The notes beneath the pieces are model-generated. The model was given only the letters and a program-made list of their open reading frames with translations, did not search any database and had not been told where the DNA came from. A program made the translations under genes and the position numbers. From Terfezia claveryi (taxonomy: Eukaryota > Ascomycota > Pezizomycetes > Pezizales > Pezizaceae), in the NCBI GenBank assembly GCA_015179025.1, contig WHUX01000010.1, positions 62,001 through 126,000 on the forward strand: a stretch of DNA of 64,000 nucleotides. The letters run 5' to 3'. Of this stretch, positions 31,888-42,756 are shown piece by piece (within the stretch, counting starts at the first letter, position 1; each line of letters starts with the position of its first letter).

Positions 31888-34295
31888 GAAGCTGGGGATT
31901 TTGGTTGGGGGCCGACAGTTTACATGCGATGATTCATGATACAAGTCGTTAGGTGGGTCTTGGCGGGTACAGGGTAAGTAGGGGAATACCAACAGTTGGC
32001 ATATTACGAAACATGCACAATAAAATAGCTGGGTAAAGGGCTACCTCTCACTCTGAGGAGAGATCTGTGACACAATGCCCACCAAGTGCTTTTCATATAT
32101 TCTCGTTTGTAAAAATTCCTTTAATACTGATGATTATGCCTGTTCAACCAACATCCCGGAGGAGATGAAGAAAACCGAATCTGCAGCTGTATAATATAGT
32201 ATAGTTGATGATACAAAAGTATGAAAGTTTCAGATGTATGTATAGAGTTCAGTTCACCCTCCAGCTGACTATATACATATATTCTTATTCCCGTCCTGCC
32301 TTATGACAGACTTAGAGACGAAAGAAAAAGTTGGAGTTTATCAGCAATAAAACTAGGAAAAAAAAACTCTTCCAGTCATTTTACTCCGTATGGAGAGATA
32401 CACGCTCAATCTATCTATACTTCATTGTCTCTCTTGTCAGTGCTCAGATTTCCTTTGCGGGTTGCTGCTTACAAGCGGCGAGTTACTACTGAAGCGTTTA
32501 CAATGGATTTTCACAACTTAAATGAGGTAGGATATAGGGTAGGATATTATACATAAGCTTGCCTGCTAACTCGCTGCTCTAAAGATAGCTCTGGATATGA
32601 CCTGTTCAATCATTATACCAACGAGGGCAGGTATTCATGGGTACATAGGTATATCCAAGGAATATTAACTTAAATCCCATTCCCAAACCACCTTCAAATA
32701 TTATCTATCTATGGCTCTCCTATTCCTTATGAGAATAGTTTCAATAATTTGACCATTCATTAAGGAGTCAAAAAGATCATATGATGTTCCCCCTCAAACT
32801 AAAATTATAAACCATGATTCAAAGTTTAAACTCAAACTCAAAATATAGTTTTTTTGTAAATTGATCAGACCATTTCGTATTCATTACCCCCCCACAAAAG
32901 ATACTTCAGAAGCGGAGGCGAATTCATCAAAGGAATTTTCTAGATATAGGTAGGTAGGTAGCTGCTATGTCTGTTGTAGATAAAAGCTACTGACTTGTAT
33001 TTCCTTTGGCTTCCAGAGTTATCGTTACAGAGCTTTCACCCGAGCCTTGTTATGTGATACAGTGATGTGTGAGCTTTATACTGTATATTCAAATAAAAAC
33101 TGATATAACATAAAAATAAAGAAAAAGAAAAAGAGACGAAAAAAAGGGATCCATTATCACAGCAACGCCTTCCCACACCATCCCGTCCCACACTATCCCA
33201 TGCCACACAATCCCATGCCACACCACTCTCTTGGTCAGCCCCAGATCCTGTCCCTTCCACCTCCGATCCAAATCAAATATCCATCATCCTTGAATGATCT
33301 TTCAGTACTTGTATGCACCCACACGTCCTTCGCCCAAGATCGAGGACGGGGCTGTCGGCAATCCAGCAACGTGAGGCAATATTATAATTTTAAAGAAAAA
33401 CTTTTTCCGTTCCCTAACTGCCCTTCTGCTACATTACCCTGAACTCCACTCCACCTAGCTTAGTTTCATTTTCCCTGGTGGCGTGGGCCTAGCACATCGT
33501 CGAAGGCGTGTACTCCTCAGTCAATTCTATCTCCCGAGATGCAATTCCTCAAGCCATAAGCTAATACCGTCATGACCCAGGCATCCCATCCCGGTGGACA
33601 CCTCAGTAACTATATAACCAGTTGAAAATCCCTTACTCTCGCATTTCCTCCCTACGCCACCACCCGGGAGGATATACACAACCATGCTAACTGTGATCCA
33701 TGAAGACAGTCCATAGAAGAGTCGGAAAACGTTGACTTGCTTTATCTATGTGTGAAGCCCAATGTGCTAGTCTAGCAGCCTTGTGTCTTGTGTACTTGTG
33801 TTATTCTATTTCTACAGCTATTAGCGAAGTCAGGTAAGTAATGACCGAGGCTAGATCTGTAACAGCATCCCAAGGCCCAAGTTGTAGTTACCCTATTCAG
33901 TCGAGGGAAGGGGGCAGAAACTAGACCCGGGAGTTAAAGACAATGTTACGAAAAAAAATCCGGGATGCGATCTCTCGCCATGGACTAGATATAGTTGGAA
34001 TACAATACAAGTACTGAGTTTATAAAAAAAAGGAAAGAAAAAAAGAAAAAAAAAAGCAAAACGAGGCAGAGGTATACTGTCATCTAGATATCTCAGCTTT
34101 AGAATATCGTAAATCGTGCTTCTCTAGAAAGAAAATTTCGAAAGTATTGCAATATACATGTCAAAAAAAGGGTATCAAATTTCGACCATCAGAATCAAAA
34201 CCATTATGGGCGCAGCCCTCTAACATCAGATTTAAAAATTCCTGGCATCTCATGATATCAATGTACAACAAAAACCCCAATTTATCCATATTCAC
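31888..34295. other. Intergenic, 2.4 kb, no supported gene
   Basis: AT-rich with homopolymers, a short (TAGG)n at about 32946-32960, and a degenerate repeat of CCCATGCCACAC-type units near 33176-33222. Open frames are short. The right end abuts the thiolase pseudogene. Confidence 0.5.
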
Positions 34296-35588
34296 TCATT
34301 CCCCCACAAACATTGCTGCCATCCCCTGCCCTCCTCCAATACACCCAATGCCCGTCCCTCCTTTCCCCCTCACTTCCAGCCCCTTTATCTTTCTCCTTCC
34401 AACTCCCCCAATATCCCACTACTAGCCTAGCCCCTATAGCTCCAAGAGGATGACCTAATGCAATTGTCGGATTAACAACTCCAATATCAGCTCCCCTCCC
34501 TTCTCCCTTCCTCCAACTCCTTCTCTAAACCAAGCTCCCAAATACAATAAATAGCCTGACTAGCAAATGCCTCATTAACCTCCCATACATCAACTTGTTC
34601 CCTCTGGATCCCCAAATATTCTAATAATTTAGGAATTGCTAGTGCAGGACCAATGCCTATTTCATCAGGGGCACAGCCTACAACCGCAGAGGCAACGAAT
34701 CGGCATAGTGGCTTTAGATCGAGGGCCTCTACCCTTGCACGAGACATTATTAGCATTGCTACTGCGCCATGGGAAATCTGGCTGCTATTCCCAGCAGTTG
34801 CAGATCCCGTGGGTGAGAATGCAGGCGGTAGTGAGGCCAATATCTCAACAGTAGTATCAGGCCGTACTCCATCATCCTTTGTTACTGTAATTTGCTGCTT
34901 CTCTGGTAGTGCATCCTTACCCTTCCCAGTCGGTAGTGCATACTCGCATGTCACCGGGATAATCTCATTCTTGAAATTCCCCCTCTGTTGAGCTTCGTGA
35001 GCAAGTTTATGCGATCATAACGCAAATTCGTCCTGTTCCTTTCTTGACACACCATATCTGCTCGCAACATTTTCTCTCGTTATCCCCATAGGGGTAACCT
35101 CATGCCTTGCTCCCTGTGTGTTACTCGTCAATAACTCTGGCCATATTTCCCAAGGGACTGCTTTATTTCCATAGAACCTAGTCACGCTCTCCACCCCTCC
35201 TGCTAACGCAATTCTACGGATGCGACCCAACATCACACCCTCGGCTATGCCCACTATAGGTTGTAACCCACTCGCACAAGCTCTGTTGACAGTGAGAAAA
35301 CCCAGCAGAGACGGCGAGACTGGAATGTAAAGCAGACATTCGGCCCACTTTTGTGCCTCCAAGCGGACTCAGAACACTGCCGATATGGATCTCTTCAATA
35401 AGTGGGGCAATTTTTGGCTTGGATGATGTAAGAGCCCGAAATAGGTTGTGCAGGAGTTGCTCAGGATTAAGTAGGTATCTTCAAGATGACCTTTGTATGA
35501 GCGAGTGAAGGGTGTACGGAGGGCAGTGGTGATGACTGGGTCATGGGGGGTTTTAAATGCGGGGGAGGTTGCGGAGAGGAGATGCCAT
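34296..35588 (-). pseudogene. Decayed 3-ketoacyl-CoA thiolase
   Basis: Thiolase sequence is traceable for the whole family length but in several frames. Order: PVITTALRTPFTRSYKGHLEDTY (5' part), then a 5-nt insertion and frame loss. Next comes a shifted stretch matching RMSALHSSLAVSAG, then VNRACASGLQPIVGIAEG (with the catalytic Cys), GGVESVTRFYG, and EVTPMGITRENVASRYG. A TGA stop follows at 35017-35015. After it the frame continues with GNFKNEIIPVTCEYALPTGKGK, AIPKLLEYLG and VNEAFASQAIYC, and a last shift before GQGMAAMFVGE. The motif SDGA is changed to SHGA. The 5' region has no usable PTS2. It belongs to a different thiolase subfamily from the copy at 59.9 kb, so it is not a simple recent duplicate of that gene. 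Confidence 0.85.
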
Positions 35589-36909
35589 GGTTATATTACT
35601 CTGCTTGGGGAATTGCGGGAACTGCTTTCAAACACCAAAGGTACAAGGCAGGACCTGTTGAGTATGTTCACAACTGAAGTGGTAGTGTTAAACTTGCAAC
35701 CTTTGACGTTCTGAATCTGTACAATGGCATATGCAGATCTTTGTCGGTAGACTAAGGGTTGTGCTAAATGCACATCCGCGGTTGATATGCCGTGCATGCA
35801 CATTGCGAAAGGGCTGCTTAGAACCCCTGCATATATTTCAGACATCATACATAAGTATCATATCGATGGGCAGTCGGGCCTGCCATAAAGCCGGAGCGGG
35901 CACATCAAGCAGATTCCATGATACCACAGATCTAAGGACTAAGATTAATACTTAGATTCTGCAGTACCTACGTTACATCTCTATTTACTCTAGGCAAGAA
36001 GCAACCTAAGGTAAAAAAAAGCCAGGAGGAGCTCGAGCCACTTCATTGTATGACCTCGAGGGGAAGAGCACTGTGGCACAAGTAAAGCGGTGTTGATGTC
36101 CCCGTAGATCACTTATGTCAGAGTTTGTCGACGTCTCTTCCCAAGGCGCAAGTTACGAGCTTGATACCTGGTATCGGCCCCCAAAGAAAAACCTGCGACT
36201 TGCTAGATTACCTAAATATAGGATATGATGTCGTTAAGAATATTCTTTGTTTTGGGGAACGAGGACATTTCTTTTGCATCGGTTCGCATCAAACCCAAAT
36301 GATAGATAAATACCAGAATGTTTATTCCATGCCTGCATGATAAGTATCCATATTTAAATAAATCCGCAGAACAATTATCCGGCACAACACACCTCCACAG
36401 CGTGCAACCTACAAAAGAAAAGGCAGCAGTTTCAATATTGTTCACTTGCTATATTGATTACAATCATTATCACCAAAATGTCAGGGATCAGGAAATTTCC
36501 TTTTTGCTGATATGACGTAGCTTTCCCCCCCCGTGGTACTAAGGTTAGATCTTCTGGTGTGGTGCATCCCAGGGATGACTTACTATGACGTTTATTCGCT
36601 GGATGCCATATCTTGGACATCTTGGGAACCGTAACAGGCAAGGTGTCCACCGATGCCCTTGCCCGACAACTGGCAGAGCCACAGCCGGTGCTTGCGCCTT
36701 ATGGCGATACACAAACGAGGTGTGTGATGTAGAGTGGGCGCTGTGGAGTAAGTGTGTCGTTGGTTGTGGATCTGGAGGGCTGGGCTGTATATATACCCGA
36801 GGGAGGCACCACATCTCAGTCCAACTCCCACATCATCAACGTCACTTACTCTCTGCTTCATCAAACAAAAGCTGCACTTCAACGTTCTTCGACTCGAAAC
36901 AAACATAAC
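35589..36909. other. Intergenic, thiolase pseudogene to PMP3
   Basis: No supported gene in about 1.3 kb. The last 130 bp is the PMP3 promoter. Short open frames occur on both strands near 36550-36900 but overlap that promoter and show no family features. Confidence 0.45.
36788..36795 (+). promoter_or_regulatory. TATA box of PMP3
   Basis: TATATATA lies 115-122 bp upstream of the PMP3 ATG. It is followed by a pyrimidine/CA-rich leader (36830-36909) typical of strongly expressed fungal genes. Confidence 0.6.
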
Positions 36910-37148
36910 ATGCCTTTCACCGGCTCCGATATCTGCAAGATCATCCGTATGTTATGCCCCCAGGTTTATTTTTTTTTTTTCTCGAGCCTTGACTGACCTT
37001 TCTCTCTCTAGTCGCAATCATCCTCCCACCCCTCGGTGTCTTCCTTGAGAAGGGATGCGGGTCTGACCTATTAATCAATATCTGCTTGACGATTCTTGGT
37101 TACCTGCCTGGGATCATACACGCACTCTACATCATATTCAAATATTAG
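36910..37148 (+). CDS. PMP3: Plasma membrane proteolipid Pmp3 (UPF0057 family)
   Basis: Small hydrophobic protein of the plasma membrane that affects membrane potential and cation (Na+) tolerance. Exon 1 is 36910-36946 (MPFTGSDICKII), the intron is 36947-37011, and exon 2 is 37012-37148. The product is 57 aa, the standard length. It has two transmembrane segments, LAIILPPLGVFLEKG and LLINICLTILGYLPG, joined by the conserved loop, and the family ending IIHALYIIFKY. The intron falls after the first base of the Leu codon before the first helix. Because of the short exons the gene is easily overlooked. Confidence 0.95.
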
Positions 37149-38749
37149 ACTCCTCTTCGTACTTCTCTCCCGGCGTCCTCGATATCCACTTTGGTCGGCC
37201 AAGCATAGGCCAGCGGTTCTTCCCATGCGATAAGAGGATGCTTGACTCGTGCACTCTTAAGCCAACACCATTCATCTCACAACATTTCCCTCTTCCTCTT
37301 CTTGCGCAGGAGTTCTTTTGCTGCAAACCTTTTCCTACTGTTGGGTGATGTGAGCATGGAATGTCTTGAGAAGGTGTGATCTTTTCTTTGGGTGGGATAT
37401 TTGCTTTGCTTTGCTTTTGGTATTCATGGTTACGGGTTATAGCCTTTCTAGATAATGATAATGACTTATCTTCTACCTCACGGTGCTTGGTTTTTTTAAT
37501 GTATTGTTTGTTCAAGTGCGAGAACAGCCCTGATCTTACGAAGGGCGCATCTATACCTGATGCCGTGGGTTTAAGGACTATACATAGCCATGCATGGACG
37601 GAGGCAAGAACGGTCGTTGGTCCGACAGGTGGTACTGCACAGAAAAACCGAACTAGAGCCAACCAGAGCCAACCAACCAAAGACAACCCCACAACATCTC
37701 ATTCAAAGTTCGAGAGCACCGTTTTCGGTTCAATCAATACTTCTCAACCGAACCATCCATCACCACATATCCCGAGCTGATACTAGCAACGCAATGACCA
37801 AATCATCCGAGCTCACTTTACTATTCGCAAATACATCCAGGTACTACAAAAGACTACTGCGAAGACTGAGACTGGATCAGAATTCAATCTGTCCGACTGT
37901 TATGACATTACATGCAGCTTGATCACTGCTCCATTGGATTTATCAATTCAGATGCAAAGGCAACGACTTAAAGATAATCTCAGTGCACTTCTGGATAAAG
38001 AAAGTTGGACTTCAACCTTTCACATTAGTCACTATGATACCAAGTCCCTAGGCTTAAAGCATTCCCCCGTTTTTGGATATACGCAAAACCCAAAACCCAA
38101 AAGATGGTCTGGTCTTGTTCGGAGTCCTCAACACTTTTCAATCAGACTTAAAAAAAAATTAAATTAAACTCATGACAACAACTTTGCTCTACTAGAGACT
38201 AGACCTTTGCCACGCCTTATGGAAATACAGTAATCCATTCTTCACGTGGCTCTCAAACATAAATTGTTACAACTATTGGTCAGTGAATGAGACACACACA
38301 ATTTTACTCCCATATCCTCTGTAGAAAAAAATATAAAAAAATATAAAAAATAAAAAAATAAAAAAAATACACGATATGGGTTGGATGTTGATAACTACCG
38401 AGTAAACTACACAACTTAATACTCTAGCAAGGAATTTTAAAAAAAGAAAAAACTTCAATATAAATAATACATCTTACTTATAATAATAATCCCCAGAATT
38501 TCACTGATCTGCCCCACGGTCTTTAAAGAAAAATTTTGCCAATTACTTCTGCTGCCATTTTATCCTCATTTACAATTCTCCTTTGGGATACCGAATGTCG
38601 ATGTTACGATAATTTCTGCCGACTTTCTTCGTTACTCCGTTTCTTCTGGATATTTACAATCCCAAACTTTGGTCTGATAATTCTACCATTTTCGGTTGAT
38701 GCAAAGCTTATACTGTCGGATTGTATTATTTAAATTATTTAAAAATTGT
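37149..38749. other. Intergenic, 1.6 kb, no supported gene
   Basis: AT-rich. A-rich homopolymeric stretch at 38325-38368. Only short open frames without recognisable features. Confidence 0.45.
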
Positions 38750-38877
38750 ATGCGGAATGATGGGAATAATGATATTTTCAAAAAAAGGAAAGAGAATTGT
38801 TCTGAGCACTAATATTTACATGCCTAAAACCTGCGTTTATATCTTTCATCCGTCAACACTTTTGCCTCCTTTGATCC
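38750..38877. repeat. LTR-like direct repeat, left copy (diverged)
   Basis: Shares two blocks with 41705-41861 in the same orientation. The first begins TATGCGGAATG and continues through a shared TTCAAA...AAAGGAAAG. The second is a TTATATC-TTC-TC-GTCAA-ACTTTTG-C-CCTTTG pattern. The two copies bracket the retropepsin-like ORF. Divergence is high, so an old insertion is implied. Element ends and target-site duplication were not resolved by eye. Confidence 0.5.
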
Positions 38878-39133
38878 TAGAGAGTTATTAGCTTTCATAT
38901 ATTGACGTGGCATGTGTCTGTATAGGCATACCTGTTAGAGAGACGACGAGGACCGATTTTTCTTTCCGTTCTCCACAATCATAGGGGTTAGCTTGGTGCC
39001 CTGTTAGAATCTAGACCATCATCGAACTTTAGCCCAGTTAAGCTCTCGGCATTCTCTATTCTGTGCATTGGTTCTTTTGACGTTGGGATCACCAGCTGGA
39101 ATTCGGAGTATGTAGGCAGCCTCTGTAATAGGG

Positions 39134-39454
39134 TCATATTGTCTTTCCCCTTTCGCCTTCCCAACCCAACCCCAGGTCTTCCAAAACTTCAAGGGCCATG
39201 CCCATATTTTGCCGTGGAATTCCACGAAACTTTCTTAGTGCTTCTTGCACTCGTGGTATCTGCTTGTTCAAATAACCATCCAACTTCTTCTGGGTGGAAA
39301 AAGTTTTCACATGTGATTTTCTCCTATTAAATAGGACCATTCGGGTGATATCCTTATGTCCCGTCATTTTTCTATCTCGAGGTGTGGGTATTGAATGTTC
39401 TGGTTTGAGGTATTGAATGTCAGGTCTGGCTGGCGAGTATTCAGGTTGGCACAA
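39134..39454 (-). other. Short open frame next to the retropepsin-like ORF, status uncertain
   Basis: A 106-codon frame (start MCQPEYSPARPDIQYLKPEH) lies between the retropepsin-like ORF and the left LTR-like repeat, on the same strand. It is basic in its centre (FNRRKSHVKTFSTQKKL). A second overlapping frame (39225-39019) continues in another phase, so this could be a frame-shifted remnant of the element's internal region. I recognise no family. Confidence 0.3.
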
Positions 39455-39509
39455 CCCCTTGGAATAGACTGGCAGTTCTGCTCACCTGCTTATATTTTCA
39501 ACCCCTCCC

Positions 39510-41615
39510 CTACTCGAGCATGCAGTCATCAAAATTGAGCCATTCACTGAAGTCGTACTCATCCTGGAAACTTTCAATGCTGTAATCGTGCTCATCGGGC
39601 TGAGGGTGAGGATAATGGCAGGGTTCAACTTCGCTGGGATAATTTGTATGGTCAGGAGTTCTTGGACTTGTTGTGTCCTCAGGATCGGGGCTGTAGATAT
39701 GTTCAGTTCTCGGAGTTGTTTTGTTCACACTGCATACTTTCTCCCCTTGTATTCTGCAATGTATTCCGCCAATGTACTCATCCTGGAAGCTTTCAAGGCT
39801 GTAATCGCGCTCATTGGGCTGAGGGTGAGGATAATGGCAGGGTTCAACTTCCCTGGGATTATTTGTATGGTCAGGAGTTCTTGGACTTGTTGGCGGAGAT
39901 AGTGGTATTGATGCTCGATGTGGCGGCTCTGATGGAGGAACTTGCAGGTCCTTGAGAGGTTGCATGCCCCTTTGCTGTCCATCCTCAGGATCGGGGCTGT
40001 AGATATGTTCAGTTCTCGGAATTGTTTTGTTCACACTGCATACTTTCTCCCCTTGTATTCTGCAATGTATTCCGCCAATGTACTCATCCTGGAAGCTTTC
40101 AAAGCTGTAATCGCGCTCATTAGGCTGAGGGTGAGGATAATGGCAGGGTTCAACTTCCCTGGGATTATTTGTATGGTCAGGAGTTCTTGGACTTGTTGGC
40201 GGAGATAGTGGTATCGATGCTCGATGTGGCGGCTCTGATGGAGGAATTTGCAGATCCTTGAGAGGTTGCATGCCCCTTTGCTGTCCATCCTCAGGATCGG
40301 GGCCAGTTCTCGGAATTGTTTTGTTCACACTGCATACTTTCTCCCCTTGGATTCTGCAATGTATTCCGCCAATGTTATCGACAGAGAAACAATGTCCTGC
40401 CGCAGGTTGTACCATCCTCCTAGTTGCCTTCCTAACGTCATTATGGCTCATATCTGCGGCCTTGCTCCCTCTCCGCCGTTTTGGGGATCTGCGTACATCA
40501 TCAGGCCGAGATTGTCTGGCTTGTGCAAAGTGAGACCTTCGTATTTCGTCGATTGCAAATACGACAAGACTCCCAGTGCTCCCTGCATGTTGTTGATCAA
40601 TGGATTTGAGGTTCGTCGTCCCAACGGGTTGTCTTGGATCGAGATCCCCATTTTCATCATTCTGGCAATAAATTGCACAGTCGTATGATATCGCTTCGTT
40701 GTTGTCTTGTCGAAGGCTTCTTCGTCTTTTTTGAAGTACTTTGGATCGAGGTACAACGAACACCCCTTTCCAGGTGTCGAGAGCTCTTTGCTGAGGTAAG
40801 TTTTGGTCATGGTTTCTTTCATGGAGGTCTTTGACGGCTTCGGCATTGGCCTGCTTGTGCTCTGCTGGACTCTTTTCCAACTTTATCCATAGGGCACCGC
40901 GCTGGTCGACGTCCATTTGGTAGATAACCCTCTTTCCCTTTTTCAATGTTGCTTGGTCTCTTTCAACTGTCAATACGTGCCGGCCCATTCGTTGGCCGCT
41001 TATCAGGTTTGTGTAATTAGGGTTATATAGGCAATCTCTGTGTGGGATCTCCCTTCCATTGTGATGGAAAACAAGGGTCCCGATGATATCACAATATGAG
41101 ATTGCCCCATCGTGGGCTTTGATTGGTAAATTGGCATTGTATTTGATGTTTTGTAGCAGGTCGAGGCGGTTCGTGGTGTGGTGGGTTGTTGCACAGTCGT
41201 ATTGGAAGCACTCTGCCCTTCGGGCTTCACTGGGCCATATCCCTCTAAGGTCTGCTTCTACATTTAGCACAATGGGCCCTCCCGTGTTGCTATCAGCAGC
41301 ATGGCCCAGCTCTTTCAAAACAACCGGCTTGGGTTCTAGCTGTGGGATGGACATTTCTTTGGACATTGTGGGCGGCGGCGACAAGGGCCGTTCTCTTGGT
41401 AACTGTTGTGTCGGCGGCATTGGAGCTCTTGGAGATGATGGCCGAGGGATTGTTGTTGCTGCTCTGGGGTCGGGTTCTGATCGGCTTGTGTTATGCAGGG
41501 ATTTGAGCGATCGGTAAAGCCGTCGGTTGCTCTGCGGGAGCTTCCCTTTGGTTTGGCTTTGCAGCGTCTGGCTTGGATAAATAGTGTTACTGGGCAACAG
41601 CCACAGATATCTCAA
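39510..41615 (-). CDS. Copia-type retropepsin-like protein with internal 102-residue repeats, 701 codons
   Basis: The open frame has a Pro/Ser/Arg-rich N-terminus (about 1-90). Then comes a domain that follows the Ty1/copia protease and pre-integrase region in order: YDCATTHHTTNRLDLLQNIK (where copia has DSGAT-HHxT), a DGAI...GTL strand, DCLYNPNYTNLISGQRMG, and YQMDVDQRGALWIKL. The catalytic Asp remains, but the usual Ser/Thr-Gly beside it is Cys-Ala, so proteolytic activity is doubtful. A nuclear-type basic stretch (SPKRRRGSKAAD) follows. The C-terminal third is built of nearly three copies of a unit starting GGIHCRIQGEKVCSVNK and ending NERDYSFESFQDEY. No integrase, reverse transcriptase or CCHC zinc knuckle is present. 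The frame is intact despite diverged flanking repeats, which leaves open either selection on it or chance. Confidence 0.6.
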   Translation of the reverse strand: MRYLWLLPSNTIYPSQTLQSQTKGKLPQSNRRLYRSLKSLHNTSRSEPDPRAATTIPRPSSPRAPMPPTQQLPRERPLSPPPTMSKEMSIPQLEPKPVVLKELGHAADSNTGGPIVLNVEADLRGIWPSEARRAECFQYDCATTHHTTNRLDLLQNIKYNANLPIKAHDGAISYCDIIGTLVFHHNGREIPHRDCLYNPNYTNLISGQRMGRHVLTVERDQATLKKGKRVIYQMDVDQRGALWIKLEKSPAEHKQANAEAVKDLHERNHDQNLPQQRALDTWKGVFVVPRSKVLQKRRRSLRQDNNEAISYDCAIYCQNDENGDLDPRQPVGTTNLKSIDQQHAGSTGSLVVFAIDEIRRSHFAQARQSRPDDVRRSPKRRRGSKAADMSHNDVRKATRRMVQPAAGHCFSVDNIGGIHCRIQGEKVCSVNKTIPRTGPDPEDGQQRGMQPLKDLQIPPSEPPHRASIPLSPPTSPRTPDHTNNPREVEPCHYPHPQPNERDYSFESFQDEYIGGIHCRIQGEKVCSVNKTIPRTEHIYSPDPEDGQQRGMQPLKDLQVPPSEPPHRASIPLSPPTSPRTPDHTNNPREVEPCHYPHPQPNERDYSLESFQDEYIGGIHCRIQGEKVCSVNKTTPRTEHIYSPDPEDTTSPRTPDHTNYPSEVEPCHYPHPQPDEHDYSIESFQDEYDFSEWLNFDDCMLE
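39530..40380 (-). repeat. In-frame tandem repeat, period 306/294 bp
   Basis: The landmark GTATTCCGCC (plus strand) recurs at 39761, 40067 and 40361, so the spacing is 306 and 294 bp (102 and 98 codons). The shorter unit lacks the codons for EHIY(S). A partial further unit lies towards 39530. The units are nearly identical in DNA, much more alike than the flanking LTR-like repeats are to each other, implying recent amplification or conversion. Confidence 0.9.
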
Positions 41616-41704
41616 CTATGTATCGTGATGCCTCAGCAGAGCAGAGTGCCGGGCTCATAACCCGTCAGAAGTACGGGGGTGGGCCCGGAGGGGGGGTTAT
41701 GAGT

Positions 41705-41861
41705 ATGCGGAATGGTGGGGAAATATTGATATATTCAAATAAAGGAAAGCTTGCAATAGTCTCGATAACTATGGCTCTGTTTGAACGGGGGAGGGCACAA
41801 AATACCCGAGAACCAGTTTGCTTATATCCTTCGTCTGTCAAAACTTTTGGCCCCTTTGGGA
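41705..41861. repeat. LTR-like direct repeat, right copy (diverged)
   Basis: Partner of 38750-38877, same orientation, about 2.95 kb away, starting just outside the start codon of the minus-strand retropepsin-like ORF. For a minus-strand copia element this would be the 5' LTR. The right copy is longer by an insertion in the middle (about 41750-41815). Confidence 0.5.
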
Positions 41862-42756
41862 ATCATTACTGTAAATCAATTTTGCCTCTTTTAGGCCGAC
41901 CGGCGACGCTCACGTGGTTTTATGTACAGTACTACCTGGTACCGTATGCCAACACATCATTGACATCGCATTTATTGCATTTGGAAACTTGAGTCATACA
42001 TACTACCGTACGGTGACTGTGTCCCATTCCGTGTGAGTGGCAGATTTTATCTAGAGATTAAATATTGCAGCATTTTATTGGGTGGGGCATTGTTGAATGA
42101 GGCTACCGCAAAGTCTAGGATATATGTTACAGTTACAGCCCCAGTGCACAGCCCTGTCACTTCAAATGTTGGTTGCTAACGTTGCATATGAAGTATGTAT
42201 GTATGTACTAATCCTACTGCATGCACACAGCAAAGTCGAATTCCAGTGATCATCTCATCTCCTCTGTGGCATTTGATTCTGAGGTTTCTCATCTTGACTG
42301 CCATCGGCCAGCTAGGGGTATACCAGTATACCAGTCAGCTCAAAAGACTTGCTCTATTTTCCCGGTGTAGGAGCGGTAATGGCGCTGTGGGGACCACTAT
42401 TGAGGGTAACGGGAAATGACATCAAAAGATGCGTACCTTTGTTTTGTTCTTTGCTGTGAGCGCAACTACATAGTCTAAGTTCGTGCACCAGGACTTTTAC
42501 AGCTCATTGGAAGTAAACAATTATAAACAAGTTGGTTCCCGTCGTCGAATTTGCCATTTGTTTCTTATGCCAAGGAGCGAGCTGTATGTACTGTACTGTA
42601 TGTACTTGTACTCTCTATATCGAAAACGCGTTAGCATACGGAGTACCGTACCGGTTAACTGACATCACACAACACCCCAACCCTGTGTACGTTAGCACAT
42701 TTATTATTGTACTTTCCATTATCTCACAACTGCAAATCAGGGTATAGTAGGTGACA
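41862..42756. other. Intergenic and thymidylate synthase upstream region
   Basis: No gene seen. It includes GTAC-rich short repeats (42584-42612) and the MCB element at 42626-42631. Confidence 0.5.
42626..42631. promoter_or_regulatory. MCB element (ACGCGT) upstream of thymidylate synthase
   Basis: ACGCGT lies about 126 bp upstream of the thymidylate synthase ATG. In budding and fission yeast MBF binds this hexamer and drives G1/S expression of DNA-synthesis genes including thymidylate synthase. The hexamer is seen; regulation is inferred from yeast. Confidence 0.55.

Noticed and set aside
36545..36906. Overlapping frames of 80-107 codons on both strands upstream of PMP3
   Set aside because: They overlap the PMP3 TATA box and leader and show no domain or splice support.
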